From Balneolales bacterium ANBcel1 (GTDB taxonomy: Bacteria > Bacteroidota > Rhodothermia > Balneolales > Natronogracilivirgulaceae): a DNA stretch of 64,000 bases. Under the pieces are notes generated by a model. It did no database searches. It was not told the DNA's origin and saw nothing but the letters and a program-made list of their open reading frames with translations. The stretch's first letter is position 1, and each line of letters begins with the position of its first letter. The stretch covers positions 62,001-126,000 of the forward strand of contig JARULB010000004.1 of assembly GCA_029688905.1 (NCBI GenBank). The letters run 5' to 3'. Positions 1 through 7,072 of the stretch are shown one piece after another. A program made the position numbers and the translations under genes.

Positions 1-798
1 GTTGGTGATCAGCTGCCGGTTATGCGGAGTGGCGGCTTCATGAACCGGACGCATGTAGGCCGGCTCCAGTTCGCCTTTGATGGTGATATCCCGCTCCCCG
101 GTAATTCCCATGATATTTTTGAGTTGCAGTTTGGAAGCTTCCAGTTCGTCTTTTGCCTGCAGTAGCTCGGGACGCAGGTTTTCTACCTGAACCTCAGCCA
201 CCAGTATATCGTACTCGGTGGCCAGGCCTTCATCGTGGAGTCTTCTGACTTCAGCGAGCCGCTGTTCGGCATTCCGCATGCGTTTCTGCGTGACGTCACG
301 GACCTCGCGGGAGAGCAGCACCGTGTAAAACGCCCGCTTGACATCGGCCGTCACCCGATTCCTTGTATCCTGCAGCCCGACTTCCGTCAAGCCGCGTTGT
401 TCGGATGCGGCCTGTCTGGATTTGATCAGCTGCCTTGAATAGAGCGGCATGGATGCGTTGAGAGAAGCCTGGTACGAGTTGTTATAGCCTATCTCTATAG
501 AGCCACCGTTCTCCATTCCCGGGATGCCCATGCCTCCACCCAGAAAAAGAACAGGTTTTTTCACATTTCTGACATACTGGCCGCCGAAAGAGATGTCGGG
601 AAGGAATCTTCCGGTCACTTCCCTGACAGATGACTCGGAAGCCTTGACTTCGAATTCGGATATTTTAATCTCCCTGTTGTTTTCCAATGCGATGTCAACG
701 GCCTCTTGCAGGCCTATTGGCCCGGACGGTTCCGCCCGTAGCGGTGTGATGGCGATGAGTAATCCTGCAAGGAGGATAAAATGAAATACTTGATTCAT
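1..798 (-). CDS. TolC-family outer membrane efflux protein (3' end outside window)
   Basis: Reading the minus strand from 798 gives a signal peptide (MNQVFHFILLAGLLIAITPL) followed by the typical TolC start GLQEAVDIALENN, a beta-rich stretch, and long helices with heptad-like alanine and leucine spacing (for example RLAEVRRLHDEGLATEYDIL). This is the outer membrane efflux protein fold: a trimeric channel that takes substrate from a periplasmic adaptor to the outside. About 266 residues are visible; the second helical repeat is cut off at the window edge. An in-frame ATG at 805-807 is an alternative start three codons upstream. The adaptor and inner-membrane pump genes, if linked, must lie to the left. 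The family call is secure; the substrate cannot be told. Confidence 0.88.
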   Translation of the reverse strand, partial: MNQVFHFILLAGLLIAITPLRAEPSGPIGLQEAVDIALENNREIKISEFEVKASESSVREVTGRFLPDISFGGQYVRNVKKPVLFLGGGMGIPGMENGGSIEIGYNNSYQASLNASMPLYSRQLIKSRQAASEQRGLTEVGLQDTRNRVTADVKRAFYTVLLSREVRDVTQKRMRNAEQRLAEVRRLHDEGLATEYDILVAEVQVENLRPELLQAKDELEASKLQLKNIMGITGERDITIKGELEPAYMRPVHEAATPHNRQLITN

Positions 799-1341
799 TG
801 CGGTCATTGGTTTCGTTGTTTGGATCAGCCTGAACCGTTGTCACCTTTCAGATCCTTTTCGGGATACTGAAGGCCATGCGGCTGACGCCGGCAGTGATCC
901 TTTTTGATGATGGCGGGGCCCAACACGTCATCGGCAATTCCCCGGTGCCATTCACCCCGACCCCACGGACCCAATTCCATAACCGCTTCAGATTCCGGGT
1001 GAACAAGCACGAAAGGAAACTAAATAAAATATTCAAGTTTCCAAAATAATCTTTTTCCCTTTTACCGCCCCCTAACCGGCCGACTATGAAAATCCAACGC
1101 AAACACCATCCGCCAAACACACACCATGCTGCACGACGGATCCCTCCGATATATCGACCAACAGAATCATTAATTCATTGTTTATGTTGTAATTGCACTT
1201 CCCTTAACAATTAGTCCACTACCCTTTCGTGCGATATCTTCCCCCACCTGATAGTACCTCAAATTCGCAAAGTTTTTTTTGCAATCCGGGTTTATATCTC
1301 TATTCAAATTGATGCAAAAGTACTAAAAACGGAATTTTTAG

Positions 1342-1370
1342 TTGACACAAGGAAACTTTTGTCGTATTAT
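1342..1370 (+). promoter_or_regulatory. Sigma-70-type promoter, TTGACA-17-TATTAT
   Basis: TTGACA (1342-1347) and TATTAT (1365-1370) are separated by exactly 17 bases, giving 6/6 and 5/6 matches to the bacterial housekeeping consensus. It points at the barrel gene starting at 1431, with an expected transcription start near 1377 and a leader of about 54 nt. This is unlike the TTTG/TAnnTTTG promoters of Bacteroides and suggests that this organism's main sigma factor accepts the standard consensus. Confidence 0.75.
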
Positions 1371-1377
1371 GAGTTCC

Positions 1378-1397
1378 CAAGAGAGGCACTCCTCTTG
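1378..1397 (+). promoter_or_regulatory. Leader hairpin at the predicted mRNA 5' end
   Basis: CAAGAG (1378-1383) and CTCTTG (1392-1397) are perfect inverted repeats with an 8-nt loop, beginning within 1-2 nt of the transcription start predicted from the promoter at 1342-1370. A 5'-terminal stem-loop of this kind commonly protects mRNA from 5'-end-dependent decay. That role is inference. Confidence 0.5.
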
Positions 1398-1430
1398 AAA
1401 CACAACATCCACACTTAACTCATTAAGACC

Positions 1431-2045
1431 ATGACTATGAACTCATTTTCCAACTACACCATGACCGCAGTTATTGCGGTGTTCTTTCTTTTCGGAGCTG
1501 CCGACACTTCACGCGCACAATATCAATTTGAACAAAAGCCCATAACCTTCGGGATCAGCACGGGACTGACCGTTTCCGATCTCTGGGGGGATGATGTCGG
1601 AGGCACTGATGTCCGGGCCGGCTTCACAGGGGGCCTGTTCATGAACTACCGGCTGACGCCCTATTTCTCGATCCAGCCGGAAGCCAACTTCGTGATGAAA
1701 CACAGCCAGGTCAACGACGGTGTACTGGGTGAGGGCGAAAAAACAAGGTATCTGTTCAATTACCTGGAGATCCCGGTTCTGCTGAAAGGACACCTCTATT
1801 CCGGCAGTGCATTGACACCCAACATTTACGCCGGACCCGCCCTGGCGATCAACCTCTCGGATGACGATGTGGATGACCTCAGATCCGTTGACTTCGGGTT
1901 TGCCTTCGGCGGCGGCTTTGATATTTACCGCACGGTGATGCTGGACCTGCGCTACACCCTTGGGGTCGTCGACCTCTTTGATGTACCCGCGGATCCATCC
2001 GCCAAAAACGGCACGTTCGCGGTAACACTGGGTATCGGCTTCTGA
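1431..2045 (+). CDS. Small outer membrane beta-barrel protein (PorT/OMP_b-brl_2 type)
   Basis: 204 residues: signal peptide ending near AADTSRA|Q, then alternating short amphipathic strands (FGISTGLTVSDLWG, YNYLEIPVLLKGHL-like segments) and a last strand ending in phenylalanine (AVTLGIGF), as expected for an eight-stranded outer membrane barrel. The 'YLEIPVLLK' motif and the 'NIYAGPALAINL' strand are typical of the PorT-family/OMP_b-brl_2 proteins found in many copies in Bacteroidota. The family has no common enzymatic role; most members are structural or unknown. The gene stands alone behind a near-consensus promoter and is followed by a strong terminator, so it is a single transcription unit and is probably well expressed. 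Confidence 0.8.
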   Translation: MTMNSFSNYTMTAVIAVFFLFGAADTSRAQYQFEQKPITFGISTGLTVSDLWGDDVGGTDVRAGFTGGLFMNYRLTPYFSIQPEANFVMKHSQVNDGVLGEGEKTRYLFNYLEIPVLLKGHLYSGSALTPNIYAGPALAINLSDDDVDDLRSVDFGFAFGGGFDIYRTVMLDLRYTLGVVDLFDVPADPSAKNGTFAVTLGIGF

Positions 2046-2107
2046 TACCTTATGCCAGTTGCTCCAGCCCGCTTACTATTTCATTCAATCAACCCAACAT
2101 ATCCCCC

Positions 2108-2137
2108 AAAAGCCATACTCTGACCGGTATGGCTTTT
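2108..2137 (+). terminator. Rho-independent terminator after the barrel gene
   Basis: AAAAGCCATAC (2108-2118) and GTATGGCTTTT (2127-2137) form a perfect 11-bp stem with an 8-nt loop and a U-rich 3' side. The A-rich 5' arm makes it usable in both directions. It lies inside the long upstream extension of the TetR reading frame, which argues that the TetR gene starts downstream at 2227. Confidence 0.85.
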
Positions 2138-2226
2138 CTTATTCGCAGCCATATCTTTTATATTATTCCCGCGGCCACGTAATTTCCGGTCTCTCTTCAG
2201 GTTCTTTCCACCATCGTAGTCACATA

Positions 2227-2829
2227 ATGAAAGACAAAATCCAGAAAACGGCACTCGAGCTGTTTAAAAAGCACGGCATCCACTATGTTTCCCTCGACCT
2301 GATCGCGAAGAGTCTCGGGATTTCAAAAAAAACGATCTACAACCACTTCAAAAACAAGGAGGAGATCGTCCATCGATGTATCGAACAGTATTTCGAAGAG
2401 CGAACGGTACAGAACGATGCCATTCTGGAAGAGGCCGAGCACACCATCGAAGCGCTGGTCAAGGTCATAAAATCATCCTTGAAGCACACCGCACGGATCA
2501 ATCCCCTGATGTTCGAAGAGATCATCCGGTACTATCCTGAAGTTTCCAGCCTCATTACCGAAAAGCATTATTCCAAAAGATACATTCGCCTGCGCGAGAT
2601 GATTGAACAGGGAAAAAAGGAAGGTCTGTTCAAAAAGCATATCAACAGTGATATCATGGCCAAGGTATTCCTCTCCCAGATCAATCTCACGATGGATTAT
2701 GATACTTTTCCGCTGGATGAATACTCTCGCGAGGATCTGGTCGAACACATCTTCTTCAGTTTTATTAGCGGCATTTCGACATACAAAGGGCAGGCGGTCA
2801 TCACCGAATATCTGGAAGAGCATGGCTGA
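2227..2829 (+). CDS. TetR/AcrR-family transcriptional regulator
   Basis: 200 residues. The N-terminal helix-turn-helix is clear: IQKTALELFKKHGIHYVSLD then IAKSLGISKKTIYNHFKNKE, the classic TetR DNA-binding signature ('YNHF.NKEE'). The C-terminal helices (residues about 60-200) would bind an unknown ligand and form the dimer. I chose ATG 2227 because the frame upstream of it runs through the terminator at 2108-2137 and has no family similarity. Neighbours do not reveal the target; the TolC-like efflux gene 1.4 kb upstream is a possible regulon member, since TetR proteins often control efflux, but this is inference. Confidence 0.9.
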   Translation: MKDKIQKTALELFKKHGIHYVSLDLIAKSLGISKKTIYNHFKNKEEIVHRCIEQYFEERTVQNDAILEEAEHTIEALVKVIKSSLKHTARINPLMFEEIIRYYPEVSSLITEKHYSKRYIRLREMIEQGKKEGLFKKHINSDIMAKVFLSQINLTMDYDTFPLDEYSREDLVEHIFFSFISGISTYKGQAVITEYLEEHG

Positions 2830-2988
2830 CAGGCCGGCACCAGGCCTACCCGGATTGATGTCACGCCTCCCGGCAGCCGCCCAAAAATCCGGAGAACACC
2901 TTCGAAATGGTGTTGCGCCGATGCCGTTTGACAGGGGCACCGTCCGTTCGAAGACAGACTGCCAAAATGCGATCTGTAAACCGGCGGG

Positions 2989-4224
2989 TTACGCGGGAAT
3001 CAGTTTATAGAGCTTATCCGACCGGCGGATTTTCTCCGGGACCGCCGTCGAAAACAGATCGCCTTTGCCCACTTCCGGAACCACCCGGTCATCCACACGC
3101 AATTCCGCAGCAGTGGTGGTAACCACCCCGGTCGAAGGTCCGGTTACCATAATCCTGTCTCCGCTCTGAAGCGTCCCCGTCTCCACCTGGAATACCCCCA
3201 CACCGAGATTGGCATAGAAGTTCCGGGCCGGACCCAGGTAGACCTTCTTCACCGTCGCCTTCGATCCATGGACATCACTCCATTCACCCATTTTTCGTCC
3301 GAGGTAGTAGCCGTCCCAGAACCCCCTGTTATAGACCGTTGCCAGCTCCTCCTCCCAGCGCCTGATTTTCTCCGGCGACCAGCTTCCGTCACGGATCGCT
3401 TCAACCGCCTCGCGATAGCAGGTGACCGTCGTATGCACGTAGTCGGCCGACCGGCCCCGGCCCTCGATTTTAAGCACTTCCACACCGGCATCCAGCACCT
3501 TGTCCAGGAACCCGATGGTGCAGAGGTCGCTCGCGCTCATGATGTACTCATTGTCGATTTCCAGCTCGGTATCACTGTGCCTGTCTGTTACCGTGTAGGG
3601 GCGTCGGCAGTTCTGGATACAGGCTCCGCGGTTGGCCGATGAGTTGTGGGTATGCAGGCTCAGATAGCATTTTCCGGAGACGGCCATGCACAGCGCGCCA
3701 TGGATAAAAACCTCCAGCCGCACTCTTTGACCGCCCGGGCCGCGAATGTCACGTTCCTGAATCTGACGATGGATTTCCGCCACCTGATCAAGGTTCAGTT
3801 CCCGGGCAAGCACCATCACATCCGCCCATTGGGAATAAAACGCTACGGTTTCGATGTTGGTGATATTGCATTGCGTGGAGATATGGACCGGTAGCCCGGC
3901 GCTGCGGACATAATTCATTACGGCCGGGTCGGATGAAATGACCGCCGAAACCCCGCTCCTGGCGGCGGCATCAACCATGGAGCGCATGGTATCCAGATCC
4001 TCGTCGTACAGGACGGTATTGAGCGCGAGGTACGTTTTCGTGCCGTACTCCCGGCAGCGGGCAGTAATATCGGGCAGGTCGTCGGGGGTGTAATTGTTGC
4101 GCGACCGGGACCGCATGTTGAGCCGTCCCAGGCCGAAATACACCGCGTCAGCGCCGGCCTTCAGAGCGGCGGCTAGCGATTCGGGAGAACCGACGGGGGC
4201 CATTATTTCCGGAGCTTTCATCAT
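2989..4224 (-). CDS. U32 peptidase-family protein (TrhP/YegQ-like)
   Basis: 411 residues. The N-terminal TIM-barrel-like half starts PEIMAPVGSPESLAAALKAG and contains ADAVYFGL, the standard U32 opening. The U32 signature occurs near residues 170-205, with cysteines in GALCMAVSGKC and RGACIQNCRRP that in this family bind an iron-sulfur cluster. The C-terminal ~80 residues form the small beta-barrel seen in TrhP (YegQ). Characterised relatives act in tRNA or rRNA hydroxylation or collagen degradation; tRNA 5-hydroxyuridine synthesis (TrhP) is the best guess from length and architecture. It is convergent with the TetR gene, and the next minus-strand gene upstream is a lipoprotein, so no operon partner hints at the substrate. 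Confidence 0.85.
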   Translation of the reverse strand: MMKAPEIMAPVGSPESLAAALKAGADAVYFGLGRLNMRSRSRNNYTPDDLPDITARCREYGTKTYLALNTVLYDEDLDTMRSMVDAAARSGVSAVISSDPAVMNYVRSAGLPVHISTQCNITNIETVAFYSQWADVMVLARELNLDQVAEIHRQIQERDIRGPGGQRVRLEVFIHGALCMAVSGKCYLSLHTHNSSANRGACIQNCRRPYTVTDRHSDTELEIDNEYIMSASDLCTIGFLDKVLDAGVEVLKIEGRGRSADYVHTTVTCYREAVEAIRDGSWSPEKIRRWEEELATVYNRGFWDGYYLGRKMGEWSDVHGSKATVKKVYLGPARNFYANLGVGVFQVETGTLQSGDRIMVTGPSTGVVTTTAAELRVDDRVVPEVGKGDLFSTAVPEKIRRSDKLYKLIPA

Positions 4225-4352
4225 ATCCCTGAAAATACGGAATTAACGTGTGGATAGGATGAAAATTCTTCGTGGTTAGGTGTGACGCTGCCATCGCGTG
4301 TGTTGCGCGCCGAGGCAATGCGACGACCCGCCGGGCGAGAGCGACTCTGCGG

Positions 4353-5918
4353 TCAATACGAGAGTTCGGTACTGATGCCGAACGCCTCCGGATCCAGTCC
4401 AAGCATTTCAAGTTCGTGGCGTACGATGAATGTGCTCAGCAACTCCAGATCGTGGATCTGCAGCATGTGCATTGACCCGTCACGGACGAAATGATGTCCC
4501 GGATGACCGGCATTTTCCAGCCAACTGAGGTCTACCTGCCCCGGATAGAAGACGGGGATCTCGTACCACTCCGGGTCGGCCTCATGCAACGGTCCATCTG
4601 TGTACCTTGCCTGTATTACCGGATTGGCATCCGGGTATTGTGTCGATGGCGGATTGTCCGGATCCCTGAAAGCGACCCGGTAAGGCACCGAAACATAATG
4701 CCATCGAGCGCCGGCGCCATCGGTGTGTACGGCAAACGCGACGTTGTAGGAATTCCCGTCGGCAATGGGTTTGCTGTCGATGGGGCCCGGGGCATCCAGG
4801 GTCCGTGTGATGGAAATATTCCAGTAGCCTTCGCTCCAGTAGCCATTTGCCTTCAGGGCACCACGACTCCCCTCCGGTTCCCGCAGGAAGCGATGAGGCA
4901 GCGCGTCCCCGTCCTGCCAGTCAATATCCGGATCGAATGGAGCAGCGTTGCCCTTATACAAAAAATAGGGATCATCCTGGGTGTACAGGCGGTCCACCAG
5001 ACTGTCTTTGCGAAGCGCATGCCGGTTGACGGTTCGCACATCAAACATGTACCGGGGCTGCCCCGTGTCGTCGGTGTTATCGGTGTACATGGAGGTGCCT
5101 TCGGATCCGTGCCGGTAATCGAGGACATACCCGTTGTCGGCATACCCGAGCGGGTTCGAACGATGTGCCCGCCACTGCCATAAATCGAGAAAGGCCCCCT
5201 TTTCGCGCAACTCATCCAGCTCATCCTGCGGCCGTACCTGTGCCCAGTGGTGCCCGCCGTCCATCTCCTGCTCCCTGGACTCTCTGATGTACTTTCTAAC
5301 GTCAGAGCGGCCCATTGTTTCGCCCAGGTGGGGATGCGCTTCAACCTCTTGCGCCGATGCGGCATCCGTCATGGACCGCATGCCGGGGTGCACCGTAACA
5401 AATCCGCCGATTTCAGCAAACCCTTCAACCGACCCGTCGTCCAGCATCATGGAAAAGCGATCTTCGTAGAGCCCGTGGACATCCGGACCCTGGCCTCCGC
5501 TGCCATACCGATTCCAGGTGCCATCCTCATAGACCAGATACTGGTGATACCACGAGGGCCTGTCGGTCGCATATCGGAAATGCACACGGACCGAGTCCCT
5601 GTTGTAGGTAAATGCAACATCAAGTGAGCGGACAAGATCCTCTTTTGCAGGGATGTACACATTGCGGTCATGATCCACATAAAGTGGGCTGGATGGAGCC
5701 AGAGCGGGGGTATCATACTCTGCGGAAAAAGCTTCGCCGGGTGCGCCGCTGCCCGTTTCACCGGGGATGTCTTCGCTGCCGGATCGGTCCGGCCTGTCCT
5801 CACACCCGGCTGATGTCAGAGCCAGCATCAGGATGAGCGCAAGACCCGACAGCCGGGAAGAAGTAAAAAAAACAGATGTTTTTATACGGATAATGAATAG
5901 CATGATTTTTCGGAACAT
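4353..5918 (-). CDS. Lipoprotein with ethylbenzene-dehydrogenase-type heme-binding domain
   Basis: 521 residues. A signal sequence ends in a lipobox (LTSAGC, Cys39), followed by a low-complexity Gly/Ser/Asp linker. The body resembles the EB_dh domain (gamma subunit of ethylbenzene/DMSO dehydrogenases, cytochrome c-552-like): an early 'VHFRYATDRPSWYHQYLVYED' region, 'YEDRFSMMLDD', and the characteristic 'DLWQWRAHRSNPLGYADN'. Such domains bind one b-type heme and pass electrons in the periplasm. No molybdoenzyme or iron-sulfur subunit is adjacent, so this would be a stand-alone heme lipoprotein. The heme ligands (usually Met/Lys or His) cannot be assigned by eye. ATG at codon 6 is an alternative start. 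Confidence 0.65.
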   Translation of the reverse strand: MFRKIMLFIIRIKTSVFFTSSRLSGLALILMLALTSAGCEDRPDRSGSEDIPGETGSGAPGEAFSAEYDTPALAPSSPLYVDHDRNVYIPAKEDLVRSLDVAFTYNRDSVRVHFRYATDRPSWYHQYLVYEDGTWNRYGSGGQGPDVHGLYEDRFSMMLDDGSVEGFAEIGGFVTVHPGMRSMTDAASAQEVEAHPHLGETMGRSDVRKYIRESREQEMDGGHHWAQVRPQDELDELREKGAFLDLWQWRAHRSNPLGYADNGYVLDYRHGSEGTSMYTDNTDDTGQPRYMFDVRTVNRHALRKDSLVDRLYTQDDPYFLYKGNAAPFDPDIDWQDGDALPHRFLREPEGSRGALKANGYWSEGYWNISITRTLDAPGPIDSKPIADGNSYNVAFAVHTDGAGARWHYVSVPYRVAFRDPDNPPSTQYPDANPVIQARYTDGPLHEADPEWYEIPVFYPGQVDLSWLENAGHPGHHFVRDGSMHMLQIHDLELLSTFIVRHELEMLGLDPEAFGISTELSY

Positions 5919-6323
5919 GAAGAGGGTGAATTTGGGTATAGTGGCTGAGAAACGATTCCGGAGCGAAACCGGCCCCCTGCCTTACAGTCATGGTTGGGAG
6001 CTTCCTAAATAAAAGAATTATCGCTAAAACGAAAACATGATATCACCTTCATTTTTCCTCATTTACCATCCGGACAACTCACGGTTGTTAAAAAACAGCC
6101 CCCTTCGCTGTCTCAACGTCCGAGACGGCTCCTGTATCAACCGGAACATTCTCTGAAATCCTCCAATCCACCATGCGCTATGAAAAAATCAAATAAAAAG
6201 CAACAAGGCTTTGCTACTAAAAAAAGAAACAGGTATTATTTCCTATGACTTGCATCAAGTCGGGCATATCATGGCACATCAAAAATCTATTTCGTCTAAA
6301 ACATTCACATAATTCTGCGAGTT
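5919..6323. other. Divergent intergenic region
   Basis: 405 bases between the heme-type lipoprotein and the LPP20 lipoprotein genes. No coding signal. It contains a short inverted repeat (GTCTC 6110-6114, GAGAC 6122-6126, flanked by AGCC/GGCT) and an A-rich block at 6180-6230. No promoter consensus is convincing. Confidence 0.4.
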
Positions 6324-6893
6324 ATGATATACAACCTACAAACTTCAATATTTTCGATACTGGCACTCCTTGTGTTAGTGAGTGCTTGCAGTTCTACCTC
6401 TGCAGTTGAGGATACCGGCCCTCAGTTACCGGACTGGTACATGAATCCTCCCGAGGATACTGCGGAATATCTCTACTCTATCGGTGAGGCTGAATCCCAA
6501 AGACGTGGAACCGCAATTGACCAGGCAAGTATCAGCGCGCAAGGAGCGATGGCACAAAAGCTGGAAACCGTGGTAGAGGGTATGCAAAAATTATTTGAAG
6601 AAGAAATCACCTCCGGTGAAGAAGCCAATTACCGCGAAGCCTGGACCAACGTAACACGAGCGATCACCCAACAACAACTTCGGGGTGGTTCAGTGATTCA
6701 GCGGGATTTTATGGTTAATGATGATACGGGGAGATATGAGGCCTTTGTTCTCTATCGTTTGCCTGTTGGCGAGGCCAGGTCTCAATTGGAGAACTCCCTG
6801 TCCTCGGAGGAAGAGCTCTACACCAGATTTCGTGAGTCACAGGCCTTCCAGGAAATGGATCAACGGATTCGGGAGCTATCCGGAGGCAACTGA
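6324..6893 (+). CDS. LPP20-family lipoprotein
   Basis: 189 residues. Lipoprotein signal with Cys at LLVLVSACSS (lipobox VSAC), then the LPP20 opening 'LPDWYMNPPEDTAEYLYSIGEAES', followed by a conserved helix (AIDQASISAQGAMAQKL) and a C-terminal coiled helix rich in Glu and Arg. LPP20 domains occur in Helicobacter Lpp20 and in FlgP of Vibrio; they are outer-membrane-associated and their biochemical role is mostly unknown. The same domain opens the protein at 13250-15112, so the cell makes two forms, one short and one with extra C-terminal domains. The gene is a single unit ending in a strong terminator. Confidence 0.8.
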   Translation: MIYNLQTSIFSILALLVLVSACSSTSAVEDTGPQLPDWYMNPPEDTAEYLYSIGEAESQRRGTAIDQASISAQGAMAQKLETVVEGMQKLFEEEITSGEEANYREAWTNVTRAITQQQLRGGSVIQRDFMVNDDTGRYEAFVLYRLPVGEARSQLENSLSSEEELYTRFRESQAFQEMDQRIRELSGGN

Positions 6894-6925
6894 CGGGAAG
6901 TATTTGCATGCCGACAGCTTCAGTC

Positions 6926-6961
6926 AAGAGCCTTAATCTGCGGATTACGGCTCTTTTTTTT
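6926..6961 (+). terminator. Rho-independent terminator after the LPP20 gene
   Basis: AAGAGCC (6926-6932) pairs with GGCTCTT (6949-6955); the stem is extended by TAATC/GATTA around a TGCG loop, and a run of eight T follows (6954-6961). Confidence 0.88.
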
Positions 6962-7072
6962 GCCCGCTCACTTCCGCTGCTCCAGTCACGATCGATATCC
7001 CCTCTACTCCGGGCAAACCGGAGCACAGCCTGTAGGCCTCACATTCATGAAAACCGGCCAGTCACACTGCGC

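Larger units (their letters stand above)
799..1430. other. Intergenic region between divergent TolC-like and barrel genes
   Basis: This stretch of 632 bases has no convincing gene. Short minus-strand reading frames at 825-1120 are composition artefacts with no signal peptide or recognisable motif. The right third is AT-rich and holds the sigma-70-type promoter and leader hairpin listed separately. The left part presumably carries the promoter of the TolC-like gene, but I see no clear match. Confidence 0.5.

Noticed and set aside
2059-2226. 56-codon N-terminal extension of the TetR protein
   Set aside because: It crosses a perfect 11-bp terminator hairpin and has no TetR similarity; ATG 2227 starts right at the helix-turn-helix.
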